Assembly (NCBI RefSeq): GCF_020251205.1
Contig: NZ_JAIWYX010000012.1
Location: 29,629 to 93,628, forward strand
Reading direction: 5' to 3'
DNA length: 64,000 nucleotides
DNA from: Arthrobacter sp. M4
GTDB lineage: Bacteria > Actinomycetota > Actinomycetes > Actinomycetales > Micrococcaceae
Below the pieces are notes generated by a model. That model searched no databases and was not told the origin of the DNA. It saw only the letters and a program-made list of their open reading frames with translations. Shown here piece by piece: positions 8,565 through 18,754 of the stretch. Numbering within the stretch: the first letter of the stretch is position 1; each line of letters opens with the position of its first letter. Position numbers and translations under genes: made by a program.

Positions 8565-8889
8565 TGCTGAAGGCCACTTCTGGTGAGTCGTAGGCGGCCA
8601 GGACCCGGTCCATGTTGGTCAGTTCCAAGACCATCTTCACTTGTGGCTGCACGCCGGAGATTCGCAGGTCCCCGCCGGCCTGGCGTGCAGCCTTCAGGCA
8701 GCCGATCAGTGCGCCAAGGCCGGATGAATCCATAAAGACCGTCTCTTCCAGATTGACGACGATCCTGCTGTTGCCGCCGGCCACCACCTCGGAGACGAGT
8801 TCCCGGAGCTTGGGTGCGGCAACCATGTTCAGCCGGCCGGAACTCTTAACCTCGGCGTAGGAGTCCTTTAGTTCGTAACTAAACTGCAT
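8557..8889 (-). CDS. STAS-domain anti-sigma factor antagonist
   Basis: I place the start at the ATG giving MQFSYELKDS, with GAGAGG seven bases upstream; this makes a 110-residue single-domain STAS protein overlapping the end of the GT2 gene by 11 bases. The phospho-acceptor site DSSGLG is present (Ser56 expected to be phosphorylated by the downstream kinase and dephosphorylated by a PP2C phosphatase). Both partners are encoded in the same operon, which makes a complete phosphatase/antagonist/kinase switch. Confidence 0.9.
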   Translation of the reverse strand: MQFSYELKDSYAEVKSSGRLNMVAAPKLRELVSEVVAGGNSRIVVNLEETVFMDSSGLGALIGCLKAARQAGGDLRISGVQPQVKMVLELTNMDRVLAAYDSPEVAFSND

Positions 8890-10846
8890 TCTCGTTCCTC
8901 TCTCCGGAGCTATCAGAATCTTGGGGGACAAAGCCCTTGTACTTCACGGCCGTCACAAGGATGCTCATGACCACCAGGTCGTAAGCCACCCACGCCACAT
9001 TCACGAGCGTACCGATCGGCTCATTCAGTCCTGCCACAAGACGCGCCATACCGGTCACCAAGGCGATGACCAGCAGCACGGACACAATGATCTGTGGCCG
9101 GATGAGGCTCCAACTGGGGCCACCGCTCTGCCGGGCCTTTGGGGTGACGGCGAACCCCAGGGGACGGCCGAACCAGACGTTGCGGGCCGCCGTCGTACAC
9201 GCCTTGATCCAGGTGGGAAACAGCGCCAGGCTGTACTGCTGCCCGCGCCAGGTGGGCGCGCCCTGCGCGGCCACCAGGAAGAGAATCTGGTTGACCACCA
9301 TAAACGGGATGAAACGGACGAAGAAATCGGCGCTCAGGCTGGAAACCGGCAGGATTCCCAGCATCAAGTAAATGATCGGCGCGGCGAAATAGACGACCGC
9401 CGCGAAGCCGCTGAGGTAGGACCACATCGTGGCGAAGTACATGAGCCGCTGCGGCAGGGACAGCCCCTTCTGGACCAGCGGGTTTTCGCGGAGCAGTACC
9501 TGAATGGTGCCCTGCGCCCAGCGGAGCCGCTGCGTAAGCATTGTCTTCAGGTCCTCGGGCGCCAGTCCGTAGGCCAGGATCTCGTGGTGGTAGACGCTCT
9601 GCCAGCCAAGACCATGGAGCCGCATTGCCGTGGCCATGTCCTCCGTGACGGAAATCGTGGCCAGCGGCATTACAGGCTGGGCTTCGTCGTCGCGCTCAAT
9701 GGAGATGGCGTCCAGGACAGCCTGCACGGATTCCAAAGCACCCAGCGGGGACCAGTCGCGGCCGGACATTCGCTCCACCGCCTCACTGGCCACGGTGGGA
9801 ACGCCGGAATCACCCACATGCGCCAATTCCATTGCCGCGATTTCTTCCAGGTCCGACTGCACCGCCGAGAAATCCGCCTGAACCAGGGTCTGCACGGCCT
9901 TGTCCACTTTCCGGCGGACTGTGTAGGTGATTTCACTCAGCGGCCCGCCGGCATCCACACGCAGTTGGGCTTCTTCAGTGGCCGACTCCACCTCGTCCAG
10001 CATCGCTGCAACCAGTGGCGAGTCGGCATCAACGGAGCTTCGGGCTTTGTGGATGGCCTGCCGGGAGGCGCTCAGGGCGCGCCTGACGCTTTTCTCCGTT
10101 TCCTTGACATAGCCAACCAGGCCCAGTTGCATCAGCGCCTCGCGGCGCAGGATGGCGTTGGAGCCGCAGAAGAACGCGGCATTCCAGCCATCCTTGCCCT
10201 GTTGGATTGGCCCGTAAAAGAGAGGCGCCTGGCTGCCCAGGGGGTCCGACGGCGGCACATTGCTGAAGTATTGCGGCGTCTGGACCAGGGCGACTTTGGG
10301 GTTGTTGAAATAGCCAAGCGTCTTTTCGAGAATGTCCGGTTCCGGGATCTGGTCCGCATCCAGGATGAGGAGGAACTCGCCCTCGGTGACCATCAGGGCG
10401 TTGTTGAGGTTTCCGGCTTTGGCATGGCGGGGCCGGTCCTTCCAGTCCGCGCTGCGGGTCACGTAACCAAGACCGTGTTGTTCGCAGAGCCTTTTGAGTT
10501 CGTCCCGTGCGCCGTCGTCGAGGATCCAAGTGGTGTGGCTCCACCGGATCTTTTGCGCGGCCAGCGCCGTGGTCATCACGAGGTCCAGCGGCTCGTTGTA
10601 GGTGGTGATGAAAACGTCCACCGTGGTCTCCGGGGGAGCGGCGGGTGGGGGCTGGCGGATTTTTAGGTTCCAGATGGTGAGCCCGAACAACATCACATCG
10701 ATGAGGCTGTAGGTCTCTGCTGCTACAAGGGGTACCGCGATCCACCACGCCTCCCAGTTCAGGGAAGCCAGCCACCGCCATGCCACATAGTTCACGCCCA
10801 GCAAGACGGTGAGCAGCACTACTAGGCGCGTCCAAAAACGTGTCAT
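8879..10846 (-). CDS. Membrane GT2 glycosyltransferase (cellulose-synthase-like) with a 150-residue insertion
   Basis: A processive family 2 glycosyltransferase of 655 residues. Two helices at the N-terminus (about 5-60) precede the catalytic domain with ILDDG (108-112), DAD (163-165), TED (401-403) and QRLRW (439-443); at least four membrane helices follow (about 470-640). In BcsA-type enzymes the FFCGSNA and TED motifs are near neighbours; here a helical, charged segment of about 150 residues (roughly 246-395) separates them. There is no C-terminal PilZ domain, so c-di-GMP control in the BcsA manner is unlikely. The product is presumably a beta-linked polysaccharide pushed across the membrane. 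It is second in the partner-switching operon. Confidence 0.9.
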   Translation of the reverse strand: MTRFWTRLVVLLTVLLGVNYVAWRWLASLNWEAWWIAVPLVAAETYSLIDVMLFGLTIWNLKIRQPPPAAPPETTVDVFITTYNEPLDLVMTTALAAQKIRWSHTTWILDDGARDELKRLCEQHGLGYVTRSADWKDRPRHAKAGNLNNALMVTEGEFLLILDADQIPEPDILEKTLGYFNNPKVALVQTPQYFSNVPPSDPLGSQAPLFYGPIQQGKDGWNAAFFCGSNAILRREALMQLGLVGYVKETEKSVRRALSASRQAIHKARSSVDADSPLVAAMLDEVESATEEAQLRVDAGGPLSEITYTVRRKVDKAVQTLVQADFSAVQSDLEEIAAMELAHVGDSGVPTVASEAVERMSGRDWSPLGALESVQAVLDAISIERDDEAQPVMPLATISVTEDMATAMRLHGLGWQSVYHHEILAYGLAPEDLKTMLTQRLRWAQGTIQVLLRENPLVQKGLSLPQRLMYFATMWSYLSGFAAVVYFAAPIIYLMLGILPVSSLSADFFVRFIPFMVVNQILFLVAAQGAPTWRGQQYSLALFPTWIKACTTAARNVWFGRPLGFAVTPKARQSGGPSWSLIRPQIIVSVLLVIALVTGMARLVAGLNEPIGTLVNVAWVAYDLVVMSILVTAVKYKGFVPQDSDSSGERNENAV

Positions 10847-10876
10847 GGTTCCCCCTTCCCAGAGACTGTTGGGACC

Positions 10877-11998
10877 CTAGGTTCCGATCGCGTCCGTTCT
10901 ACGGACTACCACCGCGGTCACATCGTCTTCGGCCATGTCGGCCGGAGCCAGGCGCAGGATCGCCTCGCACGCTTCCTCCGCCGAAGTCTGGGACCGGACT
11001 GCCGCCTCGACTCGCGAGGTGAATTCCTCGACGTTTCCGAAGGCGTCCAGCACACCATCACTGACCACCACCAGTGAATCGCCGGGGGCGAGCAGCAGTT
11101 CAGCGGATGGCCAGCGGCCAACCCAAGCGCCAACGGGCGGACCGGCGGAGCGCAGCCGCCGAACGTCGCCGTTGGCCGGAAGGTGCAGGGCGAGGCCATG
11201 TCCGGCGTCGACGTAACTGACCTTGCCCGTGACGGCGTCGAGGCGGGCGTGGAACAGCGTGACGAAGGAACCGGATTGGCCAAGGTCCGCTTCGATGGAG
11301 CGGCTGGCCGCCTCAAAAGCGGTGTCGATGTCTGCGCGGCCAGCCTCGGATCGCATGACGGCTCGGACAGTGGCGGCGATGAGCGCTGCGCCCATGCCCT
11401 TGCCCATGGCGTCGGCGAACGTCAGGTGAAGGCCGTCGCGAGTGGGGTACCAGTCATAGAAATCGCCACCCACACTGCGGGAAGGGCGGAACCGGCCCGC
11501 AACCTCGTAGTCGTCCAGGTTCACTGATTCCTGCGGCAACAGGCTCTGCTGCACCTCCGCGGCGCGGGCCAGATCGTCCTGGGCGGCCAACTGCAGTCCA
11601 CCCGTACTTGCCAGCGGCGCTGCTGCCCGACGGAAAAGAGCGTTGATTCGTGCCTGAATTTCCCTAGGGCTAAATGGTTTGTTGATGTAGTCGTCCGCGC
11701 CGGAGTCCAACCCGGTCAGCCGGTCGATTTCCTCAACCCGGGCAGTGAGCATGATGATGAAGGCGTCGGAAAATTCTCGCAGGAGTTTGCAGACTTCCAG
11801 CCCGTCGATATCCGGAAGGTTTAGGTCGAGCGTCACCAATGCGGCACCCGTCGAACGCACTAGTTCGATGCCGTCATACCCCCGCCCTGCTTCAGATACC
11901 TCAAAGCCTTGCTTAGCGAGGATCCGCACCAAAAGTCCGCGGATATCGGGATCATCCTCAATGACCACCGCGCGGCGCATTTCCAAGCTGGAAGACAT
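10877..11998 (-). CDS. Response regulator fused to PP2C-type (SpoIIE/RsbU-like) phosphatase
   Basis: The 373-residue protein has a receiver domain (about 8-125; VIEDD near residue 12, phospho-acceptor Asp58 in VTLDLNLPDIDG, Lys in NKPFSP) and a SpoIIE-type phosphatase domain (about 150-365; SVGGDFYDW, DAMGKGMGAALIA, VSDGVLDA, EDDVTAVVVR). It should dephosphorylate the STAS protein when its receiver is activated. No histidine kinase is adjacent. It heads the operon, 30 bases before the GT2 gene. The first ATG has AGGG only about two bases upstream, and an in-frame ATG at codon 7 is an alternative start. Confidence 0.92.
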   Translation of the reverse strand: MSSSLEMRRAVVIEDDPDIRGLLVRILAKQGFEVSEAGRGYDGIELVRSTGAALVTLDLNLPDIDGLEVCKLLREFSDAFIIMLTARVEEIDRLTGLDSGADDYINKPFSPREIQARINALFRRAAAPLASTGGLQLAAQDDLARAAEVQQSLLPQESVNLDDYEVAGRFRPSRSVGGDFYDWYPTRDGLHLTFADAMGKGMGAALIAATVRAVMRSEAGRADIDTAFEAASRSIEADLGQSGSFVTLFHARLDAVTGKVSYVDAGHGLALHLPANGDVRRLRSAGPPVGAWVGRWPSAELLLAPGDSLVVVSDGVLDAFGNVEEFTSRVEAAVRSQTSAEEACEAILRLAPADMAEDDVTAVVVRRTDAIGT

Positions 11999-12000
11999 AT

Positions 12001-12016
12001 CCCTAATTAACTAGGG
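12001..12016. promoter_or_regulatory. Palindrome directly before the REC-PP2C start
   Basis: CCCTAATTAACTAGGG is a 16-base dyad with one mismatched pair, lying two bases before the initiation codon of the operon. It overlaps the expected ribosome-binding region and could be an operator or a translation-control element; nothing else identifies it. Confidence 0.35.
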
Positions 12017-12082
12017 AAATTGAGCGTTTGTCACATCATTCATAAAGATTTGACTCTTATGTCGTGAGTAGTTGACCAAAAG

Positions 12083-12118
12083 ACTGCCGCCCGGCGTCAT
12101 GAGACGCCGGGCGGCAGT
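12083..12118. terminator. Hairpin terminator downstream of bcp
   Basis: A perfect 16-bp stem (12083-12098 with 12103-12118) and four-base loop ATGA lies just past the bcp stop; on the minus strand CTTTTGG follows. It separates bcp from the phosphatase operon. Confidence 0.8.
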
Positions 12119-12142
12119 TGGATCCTTTAGCTAAACCGGAGA

Positions 12143-12610
12143 TTAAAGCCCCAGTTCCGCGCGCAATTTGGCGACGTGGCCCTGGGCCTGGACTTGGTAC
12201 TGGGTCAGCCTGACCTTGCCCTGCTCGTCCAGTACAACGGTGGAACGCACAAGGCCCTCGGTGATCTCACCATTGATGATCTTTTCGCCCCAGGCGCCGT
12301 ACTTCAGCGCCACGCTATGGTCCACGTCGGACAGCAACGGGAACGTCAGCGAGAATTCGTCAACAAAGCGGGAGATCTTCTCCGGCCCGTCGGGCGAGAT
12401 GCCCAGCACCTCGTAACCGGCGGATTGCAGGCTAGCCAGGCTGTCACGGAAGTCGCAGGCCTCCGTGGTGCACCCGGGTGTGGAGGCTTCCGGGTAGAAG
12501 TAGACAATAACGTTGCGCCCGCGGTAATCGGCCAGGGAAACCTGCTTGCCTTCAGCGTCGGGCAGGGAGAATTCCGGGGCCTGCGTTCCGGCGAGGAGTT
12601 TCTGGGTCAT
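12143..12610 (-). CDS. bcp: Thiol peroxidase / peroxiredoxin, Bcp (PrxQ) type
   Basis: A 155-residue peroxiredoxin that reduces hydrogen and organic peroxides at the expense of thioredoxin. The active-site segment YFYPEASTPGCTTEAC places the peroxidatic cysteine at 47 and the resolving cysteine five residues later at 52, the atypical two-cysteine arrangement of PrxQ. It stands alone between two transcription units, with its own terminator. Confidence 0.95.
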   Translation of the reverse strand: MTQKLLAGTQAPEFSLPDAEGKQVSLADYRGRNVIVYFYPEASTPGCTTEACDFRDSLASLQSAGYEVLGISPDGPEKISRFVDEFSLTFPLLSDVDHSVALKYGAWGEKIINGEITEGLVRSTVVLDEQGKVRLTQYQVQAQGHVAKLRAELGL

Positions 12611-12678
12611 GTTGATGATCCTTCAGTTCAGGCTGCCGGGTTTTCCGGCAACTGGTCTATCCGTGGGCAACAGCGGAA

Positions 12679-13368
12679 TTAGATGGAGTATTCCGCCGGC
12701 CCCCGGACCGAGGCGTTCGGTCCGGGTACAAATTGGTACCCGCCGCCGCGCACTGTAGCCACGGCGTGCCGGGCAGGGCCCAGCTTCCGACGCACCCGGC
12801 CAACATACACGTCGATGGACCGGAATGCCGCACCGGGACAGTCGAGTGACTCAATGAGACGTTGGAGTTCCTCCCGGCTGATCGCCCGGGAACAGTTCTC
12901 CACAAGGTAGCGCAGGAGCTTGTATTCCATCGCCGTAAAGGGCACCGGTTCCCCGTCGAGAAGGACGACGTCGGCCGCGAGGTCGACTGCCACCTGGCTC
13001 CGCCGGCTCGCCAATGACGCAGGCGCGGCTGGAGCCTCAGGTGGGGTGCCGCCGTCGGGCGTTCCGACGGCGGCAGGTGGGTTTCCGGCGTCGGCGGCCT
13101 GCAGCGGAGTGCCGCCGCTGGAGGCGCTGCCCAGCGGAGTGCCGCCGCGTGGGGCATCGCCGACGCCGGAAGTCTGGGTCCCAGAGGCAGGCCAAATGCT
13201 GGCCTGCGCCCCGGGTGCGAGCAGTTGCGCCCGGCGCAGGACCAGTTCCGCAGCCCGGGCCATGGTTTCGGCATCGATCTCCTGGCCTTCGGCCGGCTGG
13301 ACCCAGACAGCCAGGCCGCACGCCTGGGCGCGAGCGGCACGCCTAGGGAAATGTGCGTTGACGGCCAT
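12679..13368 (-). CDS. Winged-helix transcriptional regulator (OmpR/PhoB C-terminal type) without receiver domain
   Basis: The 229-residue protein has a PhoB-type DNA-binding domain at the C-terminus (about 125-215; FTAMEYKLLRYLVEN, REELQRLI, SIDVYVGRVRRKLG, TVRGGGYQFVPG). Instead of a receiver domain it has a basic, Ala-rich N-terminus and a low-complexity stretch with repeated GGTP units (about 70-115). It starts 11 bases after allB and on the same strand, so it may be co-transcribed with the allantoin operon; a regulatory role there is only a guess. Confidence 0.8.
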   Translation of the reverse strand: MAVNAHFPRRAARAQACGLAVWVQPAEGQEIDAETMARAAELVLRRAQLLAPGAQASIWPASGTQTSGVGDAPRGGTPLGSASSGGTPLQAADAGNPPAAVGTPDGGTPPEAPAAPASLASRRSQVAVDLAADVVLLDGEPVPFTAMEYKLLRYLVENCSRAISREELQRLIESLDCPGAAFRSIDVYVGRVRRKLGPARHAVATVRGGGYQFVPGPNASVRGPAEYSI

Positions 13369-13379
13369 AGCCGTCCGTC

Positions 13380-14723
13380 CTAAACGCCGCCGCGGCGGAT
13401 GAGCTTGCCGCCGGGAGTCTGGCCGTCCACCACCGAGCCCCGCAGGAAGGTCTTGCGGACCACACCGGACAATGCTTTACCGTCGTAAGGCGTGATGGGG
13501 TTCTTGTGCTTTAGCTTCTTGACGTCCACAACGAACGCCTCGTCCGGGGCGAAGATGGAGAAGTCGGCGTCGTAGCCCAGTGCCAGCTGGCCCTTGGTGT
13601 GCAGGCGGGCGAGCTCGGCGGGCTTTTGGGCCATCCAGCTGACCACTTGTTCCAGGGTGATGCCGCGGTGCCGGGCCTCGGTCCAGATCAGGGACAGGCC
13701 AAGCTGCAGGGAGGAAACACCGCCCCAAGCCACGGCGAAGTCGCCGTTCTCCAGGTCCTTCAGGTCCAGCGTGCTGGGGGAGTGGTCGGAAACGATGCAG
13801 TCGATGGTGCCGTCCTGCAGGCCCTTCCACAGGAGTTCGCGGTTGGAGGCTTCGCGGATGGGCGGGCAGCACTTGTATGCCGTGGCACCGTTGGGGATTT
13901 CCTCGGCCATCAGCGTCAGGTAGTGCGGGCACGTCTCCACGGTGAGGCGGACGCCGTCGCGCTTGGCTGTGGCGATCATCGGCAGGGCGTCCGACGACGA
14001 CAAGTGGAGGATGTGCGCACGGGCGCCGGTCCAGCGGGCGCGCTCGATGACCTCGGCGATGGCCTTGTTCTCCGCGCCGCGCGGGCGCGACGCCAGGAAC
14101 GTGGAGTAGTGGTCGCCGCCGGGGTGGGGTGCGTGGTCGATGGCCCGGGAGTCCTCTGCGTGGACGATCATGAGGGAGTCGAAGGACCGCAGTTCGGCCA
14201 TGTCCTTCTCCATTTCCTCCGCGTCCAAGTGCGGGAACTCGTCCACGCCGGAGTGCAGGAGGAAGCATTTGAAACCGAAAACGCCTTCGTCATGCAGGGG
14301 GCGCAGGTCCGCGGTGTTGCCGGGGATGGCGCCGCCCCAGAATCCGACGTCGATGAAGGCCTGGTCCTGGGCCACGCTGCGCTTGAGCTTGAGGTTCTCC
14401 ACCGTGGTGGTGGGCGGGATGGAGTTCAGCGGCATGTCGATGACGGTGGTGACGCCGCCCGCGGCCGCGGCGCGGGTGGCAGAGGCGAAGCCCTCCCATT
14501 CCGTGCGGCCGGGTTCGTTGATGTGGACGTGCGTGTCCACCAAGCCGGGGATGAGCGTCTCGTCGTCGGCGAGTTCGATGATCTCGGTGCCCTGCAAGCC
14601 GTTGCCAAGGGGCTCCATGGCCACAATGACGCCGCCGCGCACACCCACTTCGCGCGGGGCAAGGCCGGCGGTGGTGAGGATCCGCTGACCGCGGATAACA
14701 AGGTCGAAAGTCTGCTCAGGCAT
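13380..14723 (-). CDS. allB: Allantoinase
   Basis: AllB hydrolyses allantoin to allantoate. The start is placed at MPEQTFDLVI, with AAGGAG 8 bases upstream; it overlaps glxK by 8 bases, so an upstream ATG (14747) is less likely. The 447-residue amidohydrolase has the metal-binding DTHVHINEPGRTEWEGF near residue 58, the KCF segment expected to hold the carbamylated lysine (FGFKCFL, about 145), HAED, HLSS and SDHSPS. It is the last enzyme gene of a five-gene operon that carries allantoin-derived glyoxylate to glycerate. Confidence 0.96.
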   Translation of the reverse strand: MPEQTFDLVIRGQRILTTAGLAPREVGVRGGVIVAMEPLGNGLQGTEIIELADDETLIPGLVDTHVHINEPGRTEWEGFASATRAAAAGGVTTVIDMPLNSIPPTTTVENLKLKRSVAQDQAFIDVGFWGGAIPGNTADLRPLHDEGVFGFKCFLLHSGVDEFPHLDAEEMEKDMAELRSFDSLMIVHAEDSRAIDHAPHPGGDHYSTFLASRPRGAENKAIAEVIERARWTGARAHILHLSSSDALPMIATAKRDGVRLTVETCPHYLTLMAEEIPNGATAYKCCPPIREASNRELLWKGLQDGTIDCIVSDHSPSTLDLKDLENGDFAVAWGGVSSLQLGLSLIWTEARHRGITLEQVVSWMAQKPAELARLHTKGQLALGYDADFSIFAPDEAFVVDVKKLKHKNPITPYDGKALSGVVRKTFLRGSVVDGQTPGGKLIRRGGV

Positions 14724-15915
14724 TGAGGGGCTCCTTCTTTTGGGCACTGGCCGTGCCGGACGCTGCGTGTTCTTCGATCAGGCGCACGCCGATGTGCTGA
14801 CCTAATTCTTCAAGCAGGCGTCCAGCTTCAGCCATACATATCTCTACATTGCTCTCCAGCTCGGTCAGCGGATACACCCGCTGAAAGCCGGACTCTTCGA
14901 TCTGTTGCATGTCCAGGGTGGTGCGGCCGCACACTGCGATCACCGGGATTCCCGCCCGGGCGGCCGCCCGAGCGACTCCCATGGGTGTCTTGCCGAGCAG
15001 GCTTTGCTCATCCAGGCTGCCTTCGCCGGTAATCACCAGGTCCGCACCCTCGGTTCTTTGCTCCAGGTCGGTGAATTCAAGAACGACGTCGATACCCGGC
15101 TTGCGTTCCGCGTTCAGCATCGCGAGGGCCGCATAGCCCACGCCCCCGGCTGCACCGGCGCCCGGCGCCTTCGCGGCGCGTGTTGCCTTCTGGCCGACCT
15201 CTGCGGTGAGGACTTCCACGAAACGGGTCAACGCGGCGTCGAGTTCGGTGACATCGTCCGGCGTCGCGCCCTTTTGCGGGCCGAACACCGCTGGGGCGCC
15301 ACTCGGACCAAGAAGGGGATTATCGACGTCGGACGCCAGGATCACGGTGGTGTCCTCCAATCGGAGGTCCAAGTCGGCTGTGTCGATGGTCTCCAAGCGG
15401 GCCAGTGCGGCGCCACCCGGCGGCAGTTCGTTGCTGTTGGAGTCGAGGAAGCGAACGCCAAGGCCGCGCAGGAGGCCGGCGCCGCCGTCGTTGTTGGCGC
15501 TGCCGCCGACACCCAAGGTGATGCGGCGGCAGCCGAGGTCCAAGGCGGTGCGGATGAGTTCGCCCGTGCCCTGGCTGGTGGCCGTCTTGGCGGTTTCACG
15601 GTTGGGGCCGGTTGGCAGCAAAGCCAGGCCGGACGCCGTCGCCATTTCGATGACCGCCTCGGTGCCGCGGACGGCGAAGTCTGCTTTGACGAGCTGGCCC
15701 AGCGGACCGGTCACCGTGGCAGTGCGGCGGGTGAAGCCGGCGGCGACGGCGGCGTCGAGGGTACCTTCGCCGCCGTCGGCCACCGGAATGAGCGTCGTCT
15801 CGATGTCCCGTTCCGCTTGTTCCGCGGCCCGGCGCAGGCCAGCACTCAGGTGAGCGGCGACGTCAGGGGCGGACAGCGAACCCTTGAATTTATCCGGGGC
15901 GATGACCACGCGCAT
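14716..15915 (-). CDS. glxK: Glycerate kinase
   Basis: A 399-residue GlxK/GarK-type glycerate 2-kinase that phosphorylates glycerate from the glyoxylate branch. MRVVIAPDKFKGSLSA is the diagnostic N-terminus; LGVGGSANNDGGAG and GEGSLDEQSLLGKTP are further family motifs. The C-terminus is about 20 residues longer than the core family and rich in Ala/Glu, ending over the allB start. It follows gcl by 24 bases. Confidence 0.95.
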   Translation of the reverse strand: MRVVIAPDKFKGSLSAPDVAAHLSAGLRRAAEQAERDIETTLIPVADGGEGTLDAAVAAGFTRRTATVTGPLGQLVKADFAVRGTEAVIEMATASGLALLPTGPNRETAKTATSQGTGELIRTALDLGCRRITLGVGGSANNDGGAGLLRGLGVRFLDSNSNELPPGGAALARLETIDTADLDLRLEDTTVILASDVDNPLLGPSGAPAVFGPQKGATPDDVTELDAALTRFVEVLTAEVGQKATRAAKAPGAGAAGGVGYAALAMLNAERKPGIDVVLEFTDLEQRTEGADLVITGEGSLDEQSLLGKTPMGVARAAARAGIPVIAVCGRTTLDMQQIEESGFQRVYPLTELESNVEICMAEAGRLLEELGQHIGVRLIEEHAASGTASAQKKEPLNA

Positions 15916-15939
15916 TCCGGTGACTCCTTTGCTCGGGCG

Positions 15940-17718
<1,779 letters not shown>

Positions 17719-17780
17719 TGGGTGCTCCTAGTAAGTCTTGTTTGGCCCGCTCAGGGCCGGAATTGGGTGTGGTGAGGGAG

Positions 17781-17806
17781 CCGCCGTCGTATAAGTACGA
17801 CGGCGG
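17781..17806. other. Intercistronic hairpin between glxR and gcl
   Basis: A perfect 11-bp stem (CCGCCGTCGTA with TACGACGGCGG) and loop TAAG sits in the only long gap of the operon. The operon strand has no T-run after it, so it is more likely an mRNA stability or attenuation element than a full terminator. Confidence 0.5.
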
Positions 17807-17846
17807 TTGTCCCGTTTGCTTGTTGTCCGGCTACCGCCGGGGTGCT

Positions 17847-18725
17847 CTACTTCTTGCCGCTGAGCTGGAGGACCTGCTTGAAGAGGCCGGAGTGGTCCAG
17901 CCCGCCGTCGCCTTGGTTGACGGTGGCGGCGACCAGTTGGGCCACGACGGCGCCGAGCGGGATAGCGACGTTGGCTTCGCGGGCGGCGGAGGTGACGATG
18001 CCCAGGTCCTTGTGGTGCAAGGCGAGGCGGAAGCCGGGGTCGAAGTTGCGGTCCAGCATCTTCTGGCCCTTCTGGTCCAGGACCTTGGAGCCGGCCAGGC
18101 CGCCGCCCAGGACCTTGAGGGCTGCATCGGTGTCAACGCCGTAGGCCTCAAGGAAGGCGATGGCCTCGCCCAGGACCTCGATGTTGACGGCGACGATCAG
18201 CTGGTTGGCAGCCTTGACAGTCTGGCCGGAGCCGGAGGGGCCGACGTGGACGATGGTCTTGCCGACGGCGTTGAGGACGTCCTGAGCGGCCTCGAAATCG
18301 GCTGCTTCGCCACCGACCATGATGGAGAGGACGGCGTCGATGGCGCCCTGCTCGCCACCGGAGACCGGGGCGTCAAGCGGGCGGATGCCGACTTTTCTTG
18401 CTTCTTCCGCAAGGCGGACGGCGACGTCGGGGCGGATGCTGCTGGCGTCGATCCACAGGGCGCCTTGCTTCGCGTTGGCGAAGACGCCTTCTTCACCGGT
18501 GACTACGCCCTCAACGTCGGGGGAGTCCGGCACCATGGTGATGACGACGTCGGCGTCCCTGACGGCGTCAGCGATGCTGCTGGCGCCCTTGCCGCCCTCG
18601 GCGACGAGCTTGTCGATCTTCTCCTGGCTGCGGTTGTAGCCGGTGACGGTGTGGCCAGCCTTGACGAGGTTGATGGCCATGGGCAGGCCCATGATGCCGA
18701 GTCCGATGACTGCAACGTTGGTCAT
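17847..18725 (-). CDS. glxR: 2-hydroxy-3-oxopropionate reductase (tartronate semialdehyde reductase)
   Basis: The 292-residue beta-hydroxyacid dehydrogenase reduces tartronate semialdehyde to glycerate. The Rossmann motif GLGIMGLPMAINL is at the N-terminus, the substrate motif DAPVSGGEQGAI near 117, and the catalytic lysine segment GSGQTVKAANQL near 165. Assignment to this substrate rests on its place between hyi and gcl. Confidence 0.93.
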   Translation of the reverse strand: MTNVAVIGLGIMGLPMAINLVKAGHTVTGYNRSQEKIDKLVAEGGKGASSIADAVRDADVVITMVPDSPDVEGVVTGEEGVFANAKQGALWIDASSIRPDVAVRLAEEARKVGIRPLDAPVSGGEQGAIDAVLSIMVGGEAADFEAAQDVLNAVGKTIVHVGPSGSGQTVKAANQLIVAVNIEVLGEAIAFLEAYGVDTDAALKVLGGGLAGSKVLDQKGQKMLDRNFDPGFRLALHHKDLGIVTSAAREANVAIPLGAVVAQLVAATVNQGDGGLDHSGLFKQVLQLSGKK

Positions 18726-18754
18726 TGTGGTTCTCTTTCTCTAAGTTCGGCGTT

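Noticed and set aside
8921..10666. Long plus-strand open frame opposite the GT2 gene
   Set aside because: It is the antisense shadow of a well-conserved gene; composition is that of reversed high-GC codons and no domain is recognisable.
13599..14726. Long plus-strand frame opposite allB
   Set aside because: Antisense to a clear allantoinase, Gly/Val/Asp-biased and without ribosome site.
17781..17806. Rho-independent terminator ending the hyi-glxR unit
   Set aside because: The stem is good but the operon strand has CTCCCTC after it rather than a T-run, and the downstream genes complete the pathway.
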